Below are positions 16,684 through 25,642 of a stretch of 62,467 nt of DNA, piece after piece. Under the pieces are notes generated by a model. That model saw only the letters and a list, made by a program, of their open reading frames with translations, did not search any database and was not told the origin of the DNA. The stretch covers positions 1 to 62,467 of the forward strand of contig JAAVYA010000014.1 in NCBI GenBank assembly GCA_022790855.1. The letters are read 5' to 3'. The stretch is from Lachnospiraceae bacterium. GTDB lineage: Bacteria; Bacillota; Clostridia; Lachnospirales; Lachnospiraceae. A program made the translations under genes and the position numbers. How positions within the stretch are numbered: the stretch's first letter is position 1; each line of letters begins with the position of its first letter.

Positions 16684-16723
16684 GTCAACCGTTAAAATGA
16701 ATGATCTTCTGTGAGAACAGGAT

Positions 16724-16763
16724 AAGCCGGTGCGATTGCGTAAGCTATCGCGTCGGCTTTTTT
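16724..16763 (+). terminator. Terminator of the ECF operon
   Basis: AAGCCG-gt-GCGAT pairs with ATCGC-gt-CGGCTT, followed by TTTT. Confidence 0.85.
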
Positions 16764-16808
16764 GGAGATTACAGCCCCTATCCGATACCGGAACAAGGCC
16801 GCTTTGGT

Positions 16809-16837
16809 TTGCTTTTTTTCGAAGATTGTACTATAAT
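16809..16837 (+). promoter_or_regulatory. Promoter of the 767-residue secreted protein
   Basis: TTGCTT (16809-16814), 17 bases, TATAAT (16832-16837), 24 bases before the start codon. Same -35 variant as the ptb promoter. Confidence 0.65.
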
Positions 16838-16860
16838 GATGGTCAGAAAGGGGAATGGTT

Positions 16861-19161
16861 ATGAGAAATCAATGGAAAAAAGTAATAGCGGTCCTTTTGG
16901 CATGTATGCTCTTTCCTTTTGAGGTTTTCAGCTTGCCTGTAATGGCCAAAACAACAGTGCAAAAACCGGTGGTGATCACAAATACAATTACAGACGCCAC
17001 CACCAGTATTCAGGTATATGGAGAAAAAAACGCGGTACTGTATGTAAAAAACGGAAAAAAAGTGATCGCAAAGAAAACCTACAGTTCAGAAAGCGTAAAG
17101 ACCATCAGCATAAAGGCCCAAAAAGCAGGGAGCACGTTGGAATTCTATTTATCCAAATCCGGGAAAAAAGGCCTTTCTGTGAAAAAAAGAGTGGATAAGA
17201 TCGCTGCCCAGGGCAGGTCAAAAAGCATCAAATCGCCTGTAGTCTCTACAAAATCCATCAAGGCTACCACGACCAAAATCAAGGTGAAGGGCTATAAGAA
17301 CACAAAGCTTTATATCAAGAATGACAGTAACAAAACGGTGAAGTCCGTAACATATACGAAAAATGCAGTAAAAACCATTACGATTCCCAAACAGACGGCT
17401 ACAACGGCACTTTATTTTTATGCGGTGAAAGGGAATAAACGCAGCGCTGTGGTAAGAAAGGCCGTGAAGGATAATGCAGCCCCCGCAAAGCCGACCGTGA
17501 AGGAAAAATCATCTTCCACCATCGTTGTAAAAGGAGAACTGGGAAGCGCCGTCTATGTGAAGTATGGAACCAAGGCTTCCTATACCAAAAAAGGGTTCAT
17601 TACCAGCAAAAACGGAAAAACAATCTCTGGCTTAAAGCCGGATTCCAACGGCTATTATCAAGTAAAGCTTAAAGATATCAGCGGAAACACAAGCTCCGTA
17701 AAAAAAATAAAATCCAAGTATTTCAAGAAAAAAGAAGAAACCAAAGATCCGGTTTATACATATGAGATTACTCCTTTGCTGCCGCCGTTTAACAGCTACT
17801 TTTACGTAAAAACGAACAATCCGGATCCCGCCAGCTTCCGGTTTGTGGATAAATCCAGCGTTTATTATGGAAAAGACGATGCCCCGGCTGTTATAGAGGC
17901 TGTGGACACACGGTTTATGGATGTTACCTATGAGAAGAAATCGGTGGGAAGAGTGAAAGGCGGCTATATTTTTGTTTCAGACGGCGCAGTGGATGGAGGG
18001 AAACTGACTTTACAGACGAAAGCGGCATCAGGATATAAGGATACAAAAAAGACAGTATCCTGTCCGAAAGTGAAGGGTTCTGTACAGTATCTCATAGATA
18101 CATATACTTCATCTAAGAAAAGCTTTTTTGAAAACATGGACGCGGTCCAGAAAGGATTGGATGAGCTTGCACTGTATCCCAGACGCACAAAGGATGTGAA
18201 TAAGAAAAATAAGTATTGGCCTTATCCGTTTCTTGCCGTTTCTCCTTATCCGGAATTGTCGTTAAACGATCATTATGAGATGTATGAAACAGCAGAGGAG
18301 CCTTTGCTGCTGAATAGTTTGTATCCATATATATTGGATTCATTGGGCTTCCCATCTACGATGGCACTTGTGGCTAAGAGACTGGATTCTTCCTGCAAGG
18401 TTCAGTGGGGAGATTACCATTATCTGGTGGAAGTGACGAAAGGAAAAGAGACGCGCTATTATGGCGGGGCAGGCAGCGGCGATTCCGACCCTCTATACAG
18501 CAACAGAGTGGAAAAACTATTCCGGTTTGACGGTTCTTCTAAGGATTATGCCAAAGGGACTTCCATCCGTACTTTAGCAGAGAAAAGAAATGCTTATGGG
18601 GAATTAGCCAAACAAGATGCAGAATCCTATAGAGATATGCTGGAAGGCAGTACTTTTTCAAAGAAGATTGGCGTGGGGCAGTGGATCCGGGTTGCGAGAG
18701 AAGGCGCCAATGCATCCAGCAAATCATATGCATATGTGACCCACGGATGCGTCTATGAACCGGGGAGTGGAAACAGGGCATATTCGGTTGAAAACGCCTG
18801 GGTGGACGGCCGTTATATGGACCAATATAATAAATTTGTCCCGGGAGAAAAATTTTCCCAGCATCCCAAGGCAGACATTATCATCAGGGATATGACTTAT
18901 ACAAATATGTGGGGGCAGATCCGCAGAGGAGACGTTACGTTTGAGTATGACGAGTCCAGCGGATGCTGGATCGCCTGGGCTTATGCGGCGTATAGCTCTT
19001 CTTCGTGGCAGACGGTTTCCATAGAGGAGCTGCCGGATGAAATGATTTTGACTCCCAAAGAAGTAGCGGAATTAAAAGTAGACAGGAATGCGGACAAAAT
19101 TCCATCCGGTTTGATCTATGACGGCAGCGTTAAGCCGGGGACGCCGTATACGGCAAAATAA
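16861..19161 (+). CDS. Secreted protein with Ig-like repeats and a possible transglutaminase-like domain
   Basis: A 766-residue exported protein: signal peptide MRNQWKKVIAVLLACMLFPF with a cut near VMAKT. Residues 30-280 hold three Lys-rich Ig-like beta repeats, each with a pattern like TTxIKVKGYKNxxLYIKN. From about residue 385 an unrelated globular region follows, containing YILDSLGFPSTMALV and WGDYHYLVEV with a later SGDSDPL; the spacing recalls a transglutaminase core (His and Asp) but the expected Cys is not evident. ATG 16861 is spaced correctly from AAAGGGG; ATG 16855 is too close. Function unknown; a surface or matrix role is inferred. Confidence 0.75.
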   Translation: MRNQWKKVIAVLLACMLFPFEVFSLPVMAKTTVQKPVVITNTITDATTSIQVYGEKNAVLYVKNGKKVIAKKTYSSESVKTISIKAQKAGSTLEFYLSKSGKKGLSVKKRVDKIAAQGRSKSIKSPVVSTKSIKATTTKIKVKGYKNTKLYIKNDSNKTVKSVTYTKNAVKTITIPKQTATTALYFYAVKGNKRSAVVRKAVKDNAAPAKPTVKEKSSSTIVVKGELGSAVYVKYGTKASYTKKGFITSKNGKTISGLKPDSNGYYQVKLKDISGNTSSVKKIKSKYFKKKEETKDPVYTYEITPLLPPFNSYFYVKTNNPDPASFRFVDKSSVYYGKDDAPAVIEAVDTRFMDVTYEKKSVGRVKGGYIFVSDGAVDGGKLTLQTKAASGYKDTKKTVSCPKVKGSVQYLIDTYTSSKKSFFENMDAVQKGLDELALYPRRTKDVNKKNKYWPYPFLAVSPYPELSLNDHYEMYETAEEPLLLNSLYPYILDSLGFPSTMALVAKRLDSSCKVQWGDYHYLVEVTKGKETRYYGGAGSGDSDPLYSNRVEKLFRFDGSSKDYAKGTSIRTLAEKRNAYGELAKQDAESYRDMLEGSTFSKKIGVGQWIRVAREGANASSKSYAYVTHGCVYEPGSGNRAYSVENAWVDGRYMDQYNKFVPGEKFSQHPKADIIIRDMTYTNMWGQIRRGDVTFEYDESSGCWIAWAYAAYSSSSWQTVSIEELPDEMILTPKEVAELKVDRNADKIPSGLIYDGSVKPGTPYTAK

Positions 19162-19216
19162 GCTCCGCCAAAGGGTAACGTAAAACAACTAGATTTTTGG
19201 AAACGGAGGGATAGAT

Positions 19217-21874
19217 GTGAAAATCAGACGGATATGCAGCGTAGTTTTGCTGGCGTGTATGTTGGTCGGAGTGATTCCGGGGCAGTTTATCTTTGCCAAA
19301 GAAGCAGAAGAGGAACATATGCTCACTGCGCCTGAGGAGATGGAGGCGGCTCCTGCATTGGGATACGGCGGGAAGCTGTCCCAGGAGGACGAAGGCATAG
19401 AGGCCCCTTCCTATGGCAGATCAGGGGAAAAGAAAGCTGCTACTTCCGGGAAATGCGGCGCCAAAGGCGACGATATTTCCTGGAATTATAAGAACGGGAA
19501 GCTGACCGTCAAAGGGACCGGAAGCATGAAGGATTTTCCATCTGGCGCCCCTTGGGCTTCCTACCGCAGTAAGATCACAGAGGTAGAGGTAAAAAACGGC
19601 GTTACGTATCTGGGAGAAGCCTCTTTTTATGGATGTACAAGGCTGAAAAAGGCAAGCCTGCCAAAATCCTTAACTGAGATTGGGAAAGGGGCCTTTGGAA
19701 ATTGTTATCAGCTGTCTGAAATTAAGCTTCCCAATAAGATGGGGACGATTCAGGATTATGCATTCCAAAATTCCGGGCTTACGGAGATTCTTCTGCCGGC
19801 CTCCTTAAAGTCCATAAGCCCCCTTGCTTTTTTTAAATGCGCAGGGCTGAAAGACATTTTTGTATCGCCGGAAAATATGAAATATGCCTCCTGGAACGGG
19901 GTTCTTTTTTCCTGGAACGGGTCCACCCTTTACTTGTATCCCCAAGGAAAAGAAGGCGGAACCTATACGGTTCCACGGAATGTGGCAGCCATCGGGGACT
20001 ATGCCTTTTTAGGCAGCGGGATTTCCAAAATCTCCATTCCGGGCAGTGTGAAAAGGATCGGGGACTCGGCATTTCGGGAAAGCCGCCTGACGGGTCTTAC
20101 CATTCCCTCTTCTGTCAAGGAAATCGGGAATTTTCTTTGTTATAAATGTTCCAATCTGAAAACCCTCGTCATTAAAAAAGGGTTGGAAAAATTGTCTTAT
20201 CAGGCTTTTTACGGCTGCCGGCAGCTTAGCAGCGTGAATCTGGGAAGCATTACGGATTTGAATTATCTGGCCTTTGCCTACTGCAGCTCCCTGAAGAAGA
20301 TTACCATACCCAAAGGCGTTACCTCCATAAAGAACGGTTCCTTTGGGGAATGCGCCGGGCTTACCCAGGTGACGCTGCCGGACGGGCTGCAGGAGATTGC
20401 CTATCAGGCGTTTTTGAATTGCAGGTCTCTGACCGGGCTGAAGCTGCCGGGCAAGCTGAAGGTCATCCAGCGGTATGCCTTTTACGGCTGCAGCTCTTTA
20501 AAAAGCGTTACCCTCCCCTCTAGCCTGGAAGAGCTGGGAGATCATGCATTCCCAGATGCTGCAAAGCTGAAAAATATGCCAGATTCCGTTACGAAGCAGG
20601 ATGACGGTTCGTATAAGGTTACGGCCCAGGTAAAGATTAAGGGGCAGGAAGTCTATTCCAAGTCCTTCCAGGTGTTAAAGCAGGTAAACAAAGAGCGGAA
20701 AAAGCGAGGTTTAAAAAGCCTTACTATGGACAAAAAGCTTTTGGAAGCGGCCATGAAGCGGGCGGCCGAGACCAGCCTTTACTGGAGCCATACCAGGCCC
20801 AATGGCAGCGACTGTTTTACCATTTGCGATGGCATGTGGGCGGAAAATATTGCTTCCGGGTATGCCTCTCCCACCAACGTAATGACAGGATGGATGAATT
20901 CCTCTGGGCATAAGGCCAATATTTTATCGAAAAAATCCAAATCCATCGGGATTGGCTGCTTTGAGATCGACGGCAGATATTACTGGGTTCAATGTTTTGG
21001 GACCCAAAAGGCGTCCGGGGTAAAAGCGTCTTCCTATCAAGACAAGAATAAGAGCCGGACCATCTCTGTGGCGGCAGATGAGAAATATTATAAGCCTCAA
21101 ATTCAGTTTGGCGAAAAAATCAAGGCCGGTGAGAAATCATCCCTTTCCGTCACCTGGTATAATGGTTCCACAACCATTGAAATACCCCTGACCAGCTTAA
21201 AATACAGCAGCGCGGACACTTCCATATGTACCGTGTCAAAAGGTGTGATTCGGGGAATTGATTTTGGAACGACTACAGTAAAGGCATGGTTTCCGGGGTT
21301 TGAAAAAGGCGCAGTCAAAATAAAAGTAAGGGTAAAGGGCGGAACGCCCGTACAGCGGGACACTTATACCGTGAAGTTTCAGCCAAACGGCGGTACGAAC
21401 TTAAGCAAGGCCAGCAAGAAAGTGACCCAGGGGGCAAAAATCGGAACACTTCCCAAGGTAGAACGCAAGGGATATTTGTTCCAGGGATGGTATACGAAAA
21501 AATCCCAGGGGGCCAAGGTGACTGTGAATACGGCAATCAAAACGAACCAGACACTGTACGCCCGTTGGAGCAAGGTAAAGAAACCCAATACACCCCAGAA
21601 TTTTTCCGTAACCCAGGGAAAATCAAAAGGGACAGCCGTCATCCAGTATCAGAAAGTGGGGAATGCAGACGGGTATGAAATGATCTATTCCCTGAATCAG
21701 AAGTTTCCGGGCAAATCCAGTACGATCAGCAGAACAACCGGAAAAAAGAAGACGATTACAAAATTGGCCTCTCAAAAGACCTATTATGTAAAAGTACGGG
21801 CCTATATTCTGGATTCAGCGGGAAATCGTATCTACGGTAATTACAGCAAAATCAAACAAGTAAAAACAAAATAG
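19217..21874 (+). CDS. Secreted multidomain protein: LRR (BspA type), CAP, InlB repeat, FN3
   Basis: An 885-residue exported protein. Signal peptide residues 1-27 (VVLLACMLVGVIPGQFIFA). Residues 85-440 are BspA-type leucine-rich repeats (for example LTEIGKGAFGNCYQLSEIKL). Residues 475-600 are a CAP/SCP domain (LKQVNKERKKRGLKSLTM, then YWSHTRPNG and SSGHKANILSK). Residues 715-790 carry an InlB B-type repeat (VKFQPNGGTN, GYLFQGWYTKK). The last 90 residues form an FN3-like domain. GTG start behind CGGAGGG. No LPxTG anchor is seen. Probably a secreted or loosely bound surface protein; binding target unknown. Confidence 0.85.
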   Translation: MKIRRICSVVLLACMLVGVIPGQFIFAKEAEEEHMLTAPEEMEAAPALGYGGKLSQEDEGIEAPSYGRSGEKKAATSGKCGAKGDDISWNYKNGKLTVKGTGSMKDFPSGAPWASYRSKITEVEVKNGVTYLGEASFYGCTRLKKASLPKSLTEIGKGAFGNCYQLSEIKLPNKMGTIQDYAFQNSGLTEILLPASLKSISPLAFFKCAGLKDIFVSPENMKYASWNGVLFSWNGSTLYLYPQGKEGGTYTVPRNVAAIGDYAFLGSGISKISIPGSVKRIGDSAFRESRLTGLTIPSSVKEIGNFLCYKCSNLKTLVIKKGLEKLSYQAFYGCRQLSSVNLGSITDLNYLAFAYCSSLKKITIPKGVTSIKNGSFGECAGLTQVTLPDGLQEIAYQAFLNCRSLTGLKLPGKLKVIQRYAFYGCSSLKSVTLPSSLEELGDHAFPDAAKLKNMPDSVTKQDDGSYKVTAQVKIKGQEVYSKSFQVLKQVNKERKKRGLKSLTMDKKLLEAAMKRAAETSLYWSHTRPNGSDCFTICDGMWAENIASGYASPTNVMTGWMNSSGHKANILSKKSKSIGIGCFEIDGRYYWVQCFGTQKASGVKASSYQDKNKSRTISVAADEKYYKPQIQFGEKIKAGEKSSLSVTWYNGSTTIEIPLTSLKYSSADTSICTVSKGVIRGIDFGTTTVKAWFPGFEKGAVKIKVRVKGGTPVQRDTYTVKFQPNGGTNLSKASKKVTQGAKIGTLPKVERKGYLFQGWYTKKSQGAKVTVNTAIKTNQTLYARWSKVKKPNTPQNFSVTQGKSKGTAVIQYQKVGNADGYEMIYSLNQKFPGKSSTISRTTGKKKTITKLASQKTYYVKVRAYILDSAGNRIYGNYSKIKQVKTK

Positions 21875-21890
21875 AAAGATTGTAGAAAAG

Positions 21891-21935
21891 CCGGGAAAAG
21901 AAATAGGAATATCATTTCTTTTCCCGCTTTTTCTT
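21891..21935 (+). terminator. Terminator of the LRR-CAP gene
   Basis: CGGGAAAAGAAAT pairs with ATTTCTTTTCCCG around a short loop and is followed by CTTTTTC. Confidence 0.85.
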
Positions 21936-21994
21936 TCTGGAAAACGTGAATAAAAAATGCATAAAACCGCCAAGATAGTAAAAAGATTGTTTTC

Positions 21995-22035
21995 TTATAA
22001 AGCTTTTGCGCTCTGTCTGGTCACAAGCTTTATAA
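21995..22035. promoter_or_regulatory. Inverted repeat upstream of the sugar-transport operon
   Basis: TTATAAAGCTT (21995-22005) and its exact complement AAGCTTTATAA (22025-22035) flank 19 bases. It could be an operator for a sugar-responsive repressor or a leader hairpin. It ends 31 bases before the lipoprotein start. Confidence 0.55.
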
Positions 22036-22065
22036 AGAAAAAAATAGATACAAGGAGGATGCACT

Positions 22066-23547
22066 ATGAAGCGAAAGCTGGTAACAGGATTCATGGCGGC
22101 GGTTTTGGCAGTTTCACTGCTGGCAGGATGCGGAACTGCAAATTCTAAGGATAAAGGGGAGTCTGGTGAAAATACCAATACAGGAGAAGAGTCCGGTGAT
22201 AATACCAGTGACGACGCCGGTCAGGAAAACGGCGGGGATCAGGCGGGCGGCGCCTCCAAAGGAGGCCGGGTATATCTGCTGAATTTTAAACCTGAGACAG
22301 ACGAAGCATGGCAGGAGCTGGCGGAGATCTATACCAGCCAAACAGGAACGGAAGTAAATGTGCTGACTGCCGCTGACGGCCAGTACAGCACCACTCAGCA
22401 GGCGGAAATGGCAAAGGCCCAGGCGCCTACGATATTTAATGTGGGAAATGTTACGGCGGCTCAGACTTGGAACGATTATACTCTGGATTTGAAGGACACC
22501 TTTTTGTACGATCATCTTACGGACAAATCCCTGTCCATTGAGTATGACGGAAAAGTAGCTGCGGTGGCCAATTGCTATGAGTGCTATGGCCTGATTTACA
22601 ATAAAAAAATCCTGGGGGATTACTGTACCATGGATAACGCCGTCGTTTCATCGCCAACGGATATTACCAGTTTTGACACGTTAAAAGCGGTGGCGGAAGA
22701 TATCAACAGCCGTGTGGATGAAATCAATGAGAAATTCGGCTATGAATTACAGGGAGCCTTTGCTTCCCCAGGACTTGACAGCGGCTCCAGCTGGAGATTT
22801 TCCGGGCATCTTGCCAATATGCCCTTATACTATGAATTCCGGGACGACGGGTGCGATCTGGTAGGGGGAGAAGCCAAGATTGACGGCGCTTATTTAGACC
22901 AGTATAAAGCGGTATGGGATATGTATGTGGCGAATTCCGCTGCAGATCCTAAGACTTTGAATTCCGGCGCGTTAAACGCAGAAACGGAATTTGGCATGGA
23001 AGAGGCGGTATTTTATCAGAACGGCGATTGGGAATATTCTCCCTTAACCAATGATGAAAACGGGTATCTTGTGGCACCGGAGGATCTTGGGATGATGCCG
23101 ATCTACTTTGGGGTAGACGATGAGAACCAGGGGCTTTGCGTAGGCACAGAAAATTATTGGGCGATTAACAGTCAGGCATCCCAGGAGGATATTGACGCGT
23201 CATTGGCCTTTTTGGAATGGGTGATCTCGTCAGAAGAAGGACGGGACGCTATTACCAATCAAATGGGTTTATCTGCAACCTTTGACACTTTTACCGGAGA
23301 ATATGAATCCGCAAATCCCTTTGTGCAGGACGCCAACGCTTTGATGGCGGGGGGAAAGACTTCCGTGGCATGGAGCTTTAACGCCACGCCCAACGTGGAT
23401 GACTGGCGGGCGGATGTGGTTTCCGCATTGACGGCTTATACGGACGGATCCGGAGACTGGAACGGAGTCGTAACAGCCTTTGTGGACGGCTGGGCCAATC
23501 AGTGGGCGCTGGCCCATGAGGGGGATGCAGAGCCTGAAACCCCCTAA
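22066..23547 (+). CDS. Carbohydrate ABC transporter substrate-binding lipoprotein
   Basis: A 493-residue extracellular binding protein of family 1 (maltose/multiple-sugar type). Lipoprotein signal FMAAVLAVSLLAGCG with the lipidated Cys at about residue 24, then an acidic Gly/Asn/Glu-rich linker (residues 25-62) and the binding domain (for example MAKAQAPTIFNVGNV and LAFLEWVISSEEGRDAI). CAAGGAGG precedes the ATG. First gene of an operon with two permeases; together with malQ downstream, alpha-glucans such as maltodextrin are the likely cargo (inference). Confidence 0.88.
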   Translation: MKRKLVTGFMAAVLAVSLLAGCGTANSKDKGESGENTNTGEESGDNTSDDAGQENGGDQAGGASKGGRVYLLNFKPETDEAWQELAEIYTSQTGTEVNVLTAADGQYSTTQQAEMAKAQAPTIFNVGNVTAAQTWNDYTLDLKDTFLYDHLTDKSLSIEYDGKVAAVANCYECYGLIYNKKILGDYCTMDNAVVSSPTDITSFDTLKAVAEDINSRVDEINEKFGYELQGAFASPGLDSGSSWRFSGHLANMPLYYEFRDDGCDLVGGEAKIDGAYLDQYKAVWDMYVANSAADPKTLNSGALNAETEFGMEEAVFYQNGDWEYSPLTNDENGYLVAPEDLGMMPIYFGVDDENQGLCVGTENYWAINSQASQEDIDASLAFLEWVISSEEGRDAITNQMGLSATFDTFTGEYESANPFVQDANALMAGGKTSVAWSFNATPNVDDWRADVVSALTAYTDGSGDWNGVVTAFVDGWANQWALAHEGDAEPETP

Positions 23548-23567
23548 TAGCAAGAAAGGAAATCGTG

Positions 23568-24425
23568 ATGGAAAAAGCAATTAAAAAATATTTTCCCATA
23601 TTTGTCCTTCCCACGTTAGCGGCCTTTGCCATTGGATTTATTATTCCTTTTTTGTACGGCATTTTCCTGTCCTTCTGCAAATTTACGACGGTTACGGATT
23701 TTAAGTGGATCGGATTGGAAAACTATAAAAGGATCCTGTATGTAAACGGTGTGCTGGATACCACATTTCTTCATTCCCTGTGGTATACGGCGCTGTTTGC
23801 GGCAGTGTCCGTCCTAGTCATCAATATCGTGTCATTTACCATAGCGATGCTTTTAACCAAAGGCATTAAGGGGACGAATCTGTTCCGTACGGTGTTTTTT
23901 ATGCCGAATTTGATTGGAGGCATTGTGTTAAGTTATATCTGGCTGATGATTTTTAACAGCATTCTGCAGCACTTTTCCAAAACCATTGTCTCCACTCAGT
24001 GGTATGCGTTCTGGGGAATGATCATTGTGGTGTGCTGGCAGCAGATTGGATATATGATGATTATTTATATTGCCGGAATTCAGAATATCCCTGGAGAGCT
24101 GATTGAGGCTGCCAAGATTGACGGAGCCGGATTCTGGCAGAGTCTTCGGTCTGTGATACTTCCTATGCTGATGCCTACGATTACCATCTGCACATTTTTG
24201 ACTATGTCAAATGGGTTCAAGCTGTTTGACCAGAATCTTGCCCTCACCGGAGGCAATCCCGGAAAGATGTCCCAGCTTCTGGCGCTGAATATTTACGATA
24301 CCATGTATGGGACTGCCGGCTGGCAAGGGGTTGGCCAGGCCAAAGCCGTTATTTTCTTTATTCTGGTTGCAATGATAGCCCTTGTGCAAAACAGATTGAC
24401 CACCAGTAAGGAGGTAGTGCAGTAA
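23568..24425 (+). CDS. Sugar ABC transporter permease (MalF/UgpA type)
   Basis: A 285-residue inner-membrane permease with six predicted helices, beginning after a short lead (FPIFVLPTLAAFAIGFIIPF). The EAA loop that contacts the ATPase reads IPGELIEAAKIDGAGFWQSL. ATG 23568 is 7 bases behind AAGAAAGGA; a GTG directly before it is less well spaced. Overlaps the next permease by one base (TAATG). Confidence 0.9.
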   Translation: MEKAIKKYFPIFVLPTLAAFAIGFIIPFLYGIFLSFCKFTTVTDFKWIGLENYKRILYVNGVLDTTFLHSLWYTALFAAVSVLVINIVSFTIAMLLTKGIKGTNLFRTVFFMPNLIGGIVLSYIWLMIFNSILQHFSKTIVSTQWYAFWGMIIVVCWQQIGYMMIIYIAGIQNIPGELIEAAKIDGAGFWQSLRSVILPMLMPTITICTFLTMSNGFKLFDQNLALTGGNPGKMSQLLALNIYDTMYGTAGWQGVGQAKAVIFFILVAMIALVQNRLTTSKEVVQ

Positions 24426-25330
24426 TGGCAAAGAGAACAGAAGAATCATACTCCGTGCGCAGGGCGAAGCACGGAGGAATTTACACTCTTGTATTTGCAG
24501 TTTTTTCTCTGGTATGGATCGCCCCTATTTTAATCGTGGTATTGAATTCTTTTAAACGGAAAGCCTATATTTTCCGAAATCCATTCAGCATTAGCTCCCG
24601 TTCCCTTGCAGACGGGTGGGAGCAGTTCCTTCAGGGAGTCCGCAAAGTCATGTGCGGATGGCTGAATTACAATAATGCTGTCAGGAAAACGGACTTTTTT
24701 CATGCCTTCCAGTATTCCTTATTTATTACGGTAGCTTCCGTAATTTTGATTATTTTGTGCACCAGCATGTGCGCGTGGTATATTACCAGGGTGCATAATA
24801 AAGTAACGGGAACTATTTATGTGCTGTGTCTGTTTTCTATGATCGTACCCTTTCAGATGGTGATGTTTACCTTATCTAAGTTTGCAAATTTACTGAACCT
24901 GGGGAATCCTTTGGGCATTGTCATTGTGTATCTGGGATTTGGAGCGGGGCTTTCGGTCTTTTTGTTTATCGGGTTTATTAAGGGGATTTCCATTGAGATT
25001 GAGGAAGCGGCTATGATCGATGGATGTACGCCCCTTCGGACCTTTTTTGGCGTGGTTTTTCCGATTTTAAAACCAACGGCTATTACGGTGGCCATTCTCC
25101 AGGCCATGTGGATCTGGAATGATTATCTCCTCCCTAGCCTGGTGTTGAATATTAATAAGTATAAGACGATTCCCATTGCGATCCAATACTTGAAACAAAG
25201 CCATGGTCAGATTGACTGGGGCGCTATGATGGCGGTGCTGGTGCTTGCCATTCTTCCGATCGTGATTTTCTATTTGTTCTGCCAAAAGTATATTATCGAG
25301 GGGGTATTGGCGGGAGCAGTCAAGGGGTAG
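24425..25330 (+). CDS. Sugar ABC transporter permease (MalG type)
   Basis: A 301-residue partner permease with six predicted helices (first GIYTLVFAVFSLVWIAPILI). EAA loop: ISIEIEEAAMIDGCTPLRTF. Its start codon shares a base with the preceding stop. No ATP-binding subunit is encoded in the cluster, so a shared MsmX/UgpC-type ATPase encoded elsewhere must energise it, as is common in Firmicutes. Confidence 0.9.
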   Translation: MAKRTEESYSVRRAKHGGIYTLVFAVFSLVWIAPILIVVLNSFKRKAYIFRNPFSISSRSLADGWEQFLQGVRKVMCGWLNYNNAVRKTDFFHAFQYSLFITVASVILIILCTSMCAWYITRVHNKVTGTIYVLCLFSMIVPFQMVMFTLSKFANLLNLGNPLGIVIVYLGFGAGLSVFLFIGFIKGISIEIEEAAMIDGCTPLRTFFGVVFPILKPTAITVAILQAMWIWNDYLLPSLVLNINKYKTIPIAIQYLKQSHGQIDWGAMMAVLVLAILPIVIFYLFCQKYIIEGVLAGAVKG

Positions 25331-25376
25331 TGGGGAAAGCAGGGAGATATTCCGTAGCAGTTCAGATGATACTGTT

Positions 25377-25463
25377 AGTTGGTTAAGGATTTCGGAGGGG
25401 GACGCCAGGGAAAAGGGGATTTTCTTGTCCGGTACAATTTTAAAAAGTCCCTTTTGACCTCAA
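25377..25463. repeat. Palindromic repeat element, truncated copy 3
   Basis: AGTTGGTTAA at 25377-25386 and GACGCCAGGGAAAAGGGGA at about 25401-25419 match the left end of copies 1 and 2. After this the sequence diverges; only a short CCC-TTTT remnant at about 25449-25455 can pair with the left arm. The rest of the 312-base gap before malQ holds the malQ promoter. Confidence 0.7.
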
Positions 25464-25530
25464 CATCGCGGCATGATGCTGGGAATGAACAGTAACGAAA
25501 TAAAGCTGTTGCGATATTTTCGGAATATGT

Positions 25531-25559
25531 TTGACGGGGCGTCAGGGATGCGGTATGAT
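25531..25559 (+). promoter_or_regulatory. Promoter of malQ, overlapped by an inverted repeat
   Basis: TTGACG (25531-25536), 17 bases, TATGAT (25554-25559). The spacer contains GGGGCGT (25536-25542), which pairs with ACGCCCC at 25578-25584 just past the likely start site, so the repeat may be an operator or an initial-transcript hairpin. Confidence 0.65.
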
Positions 25560-25642
25560 ATTTTTAAGACATGCGAAACGCCCCATTTCCTTTGATATAG
25601 GCGGAAGCATAGAATAAGAAATGATTCAGCAGGAGGTTGATT

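Noticed and set aside
22066..25330. Looking for an ABC ATP-binding gene in the sugar cluster
   Set aside because: No Walker A/LSGGQ protein in any frame between 21.9 and 28 kb; transporter must use a remote ATPase.
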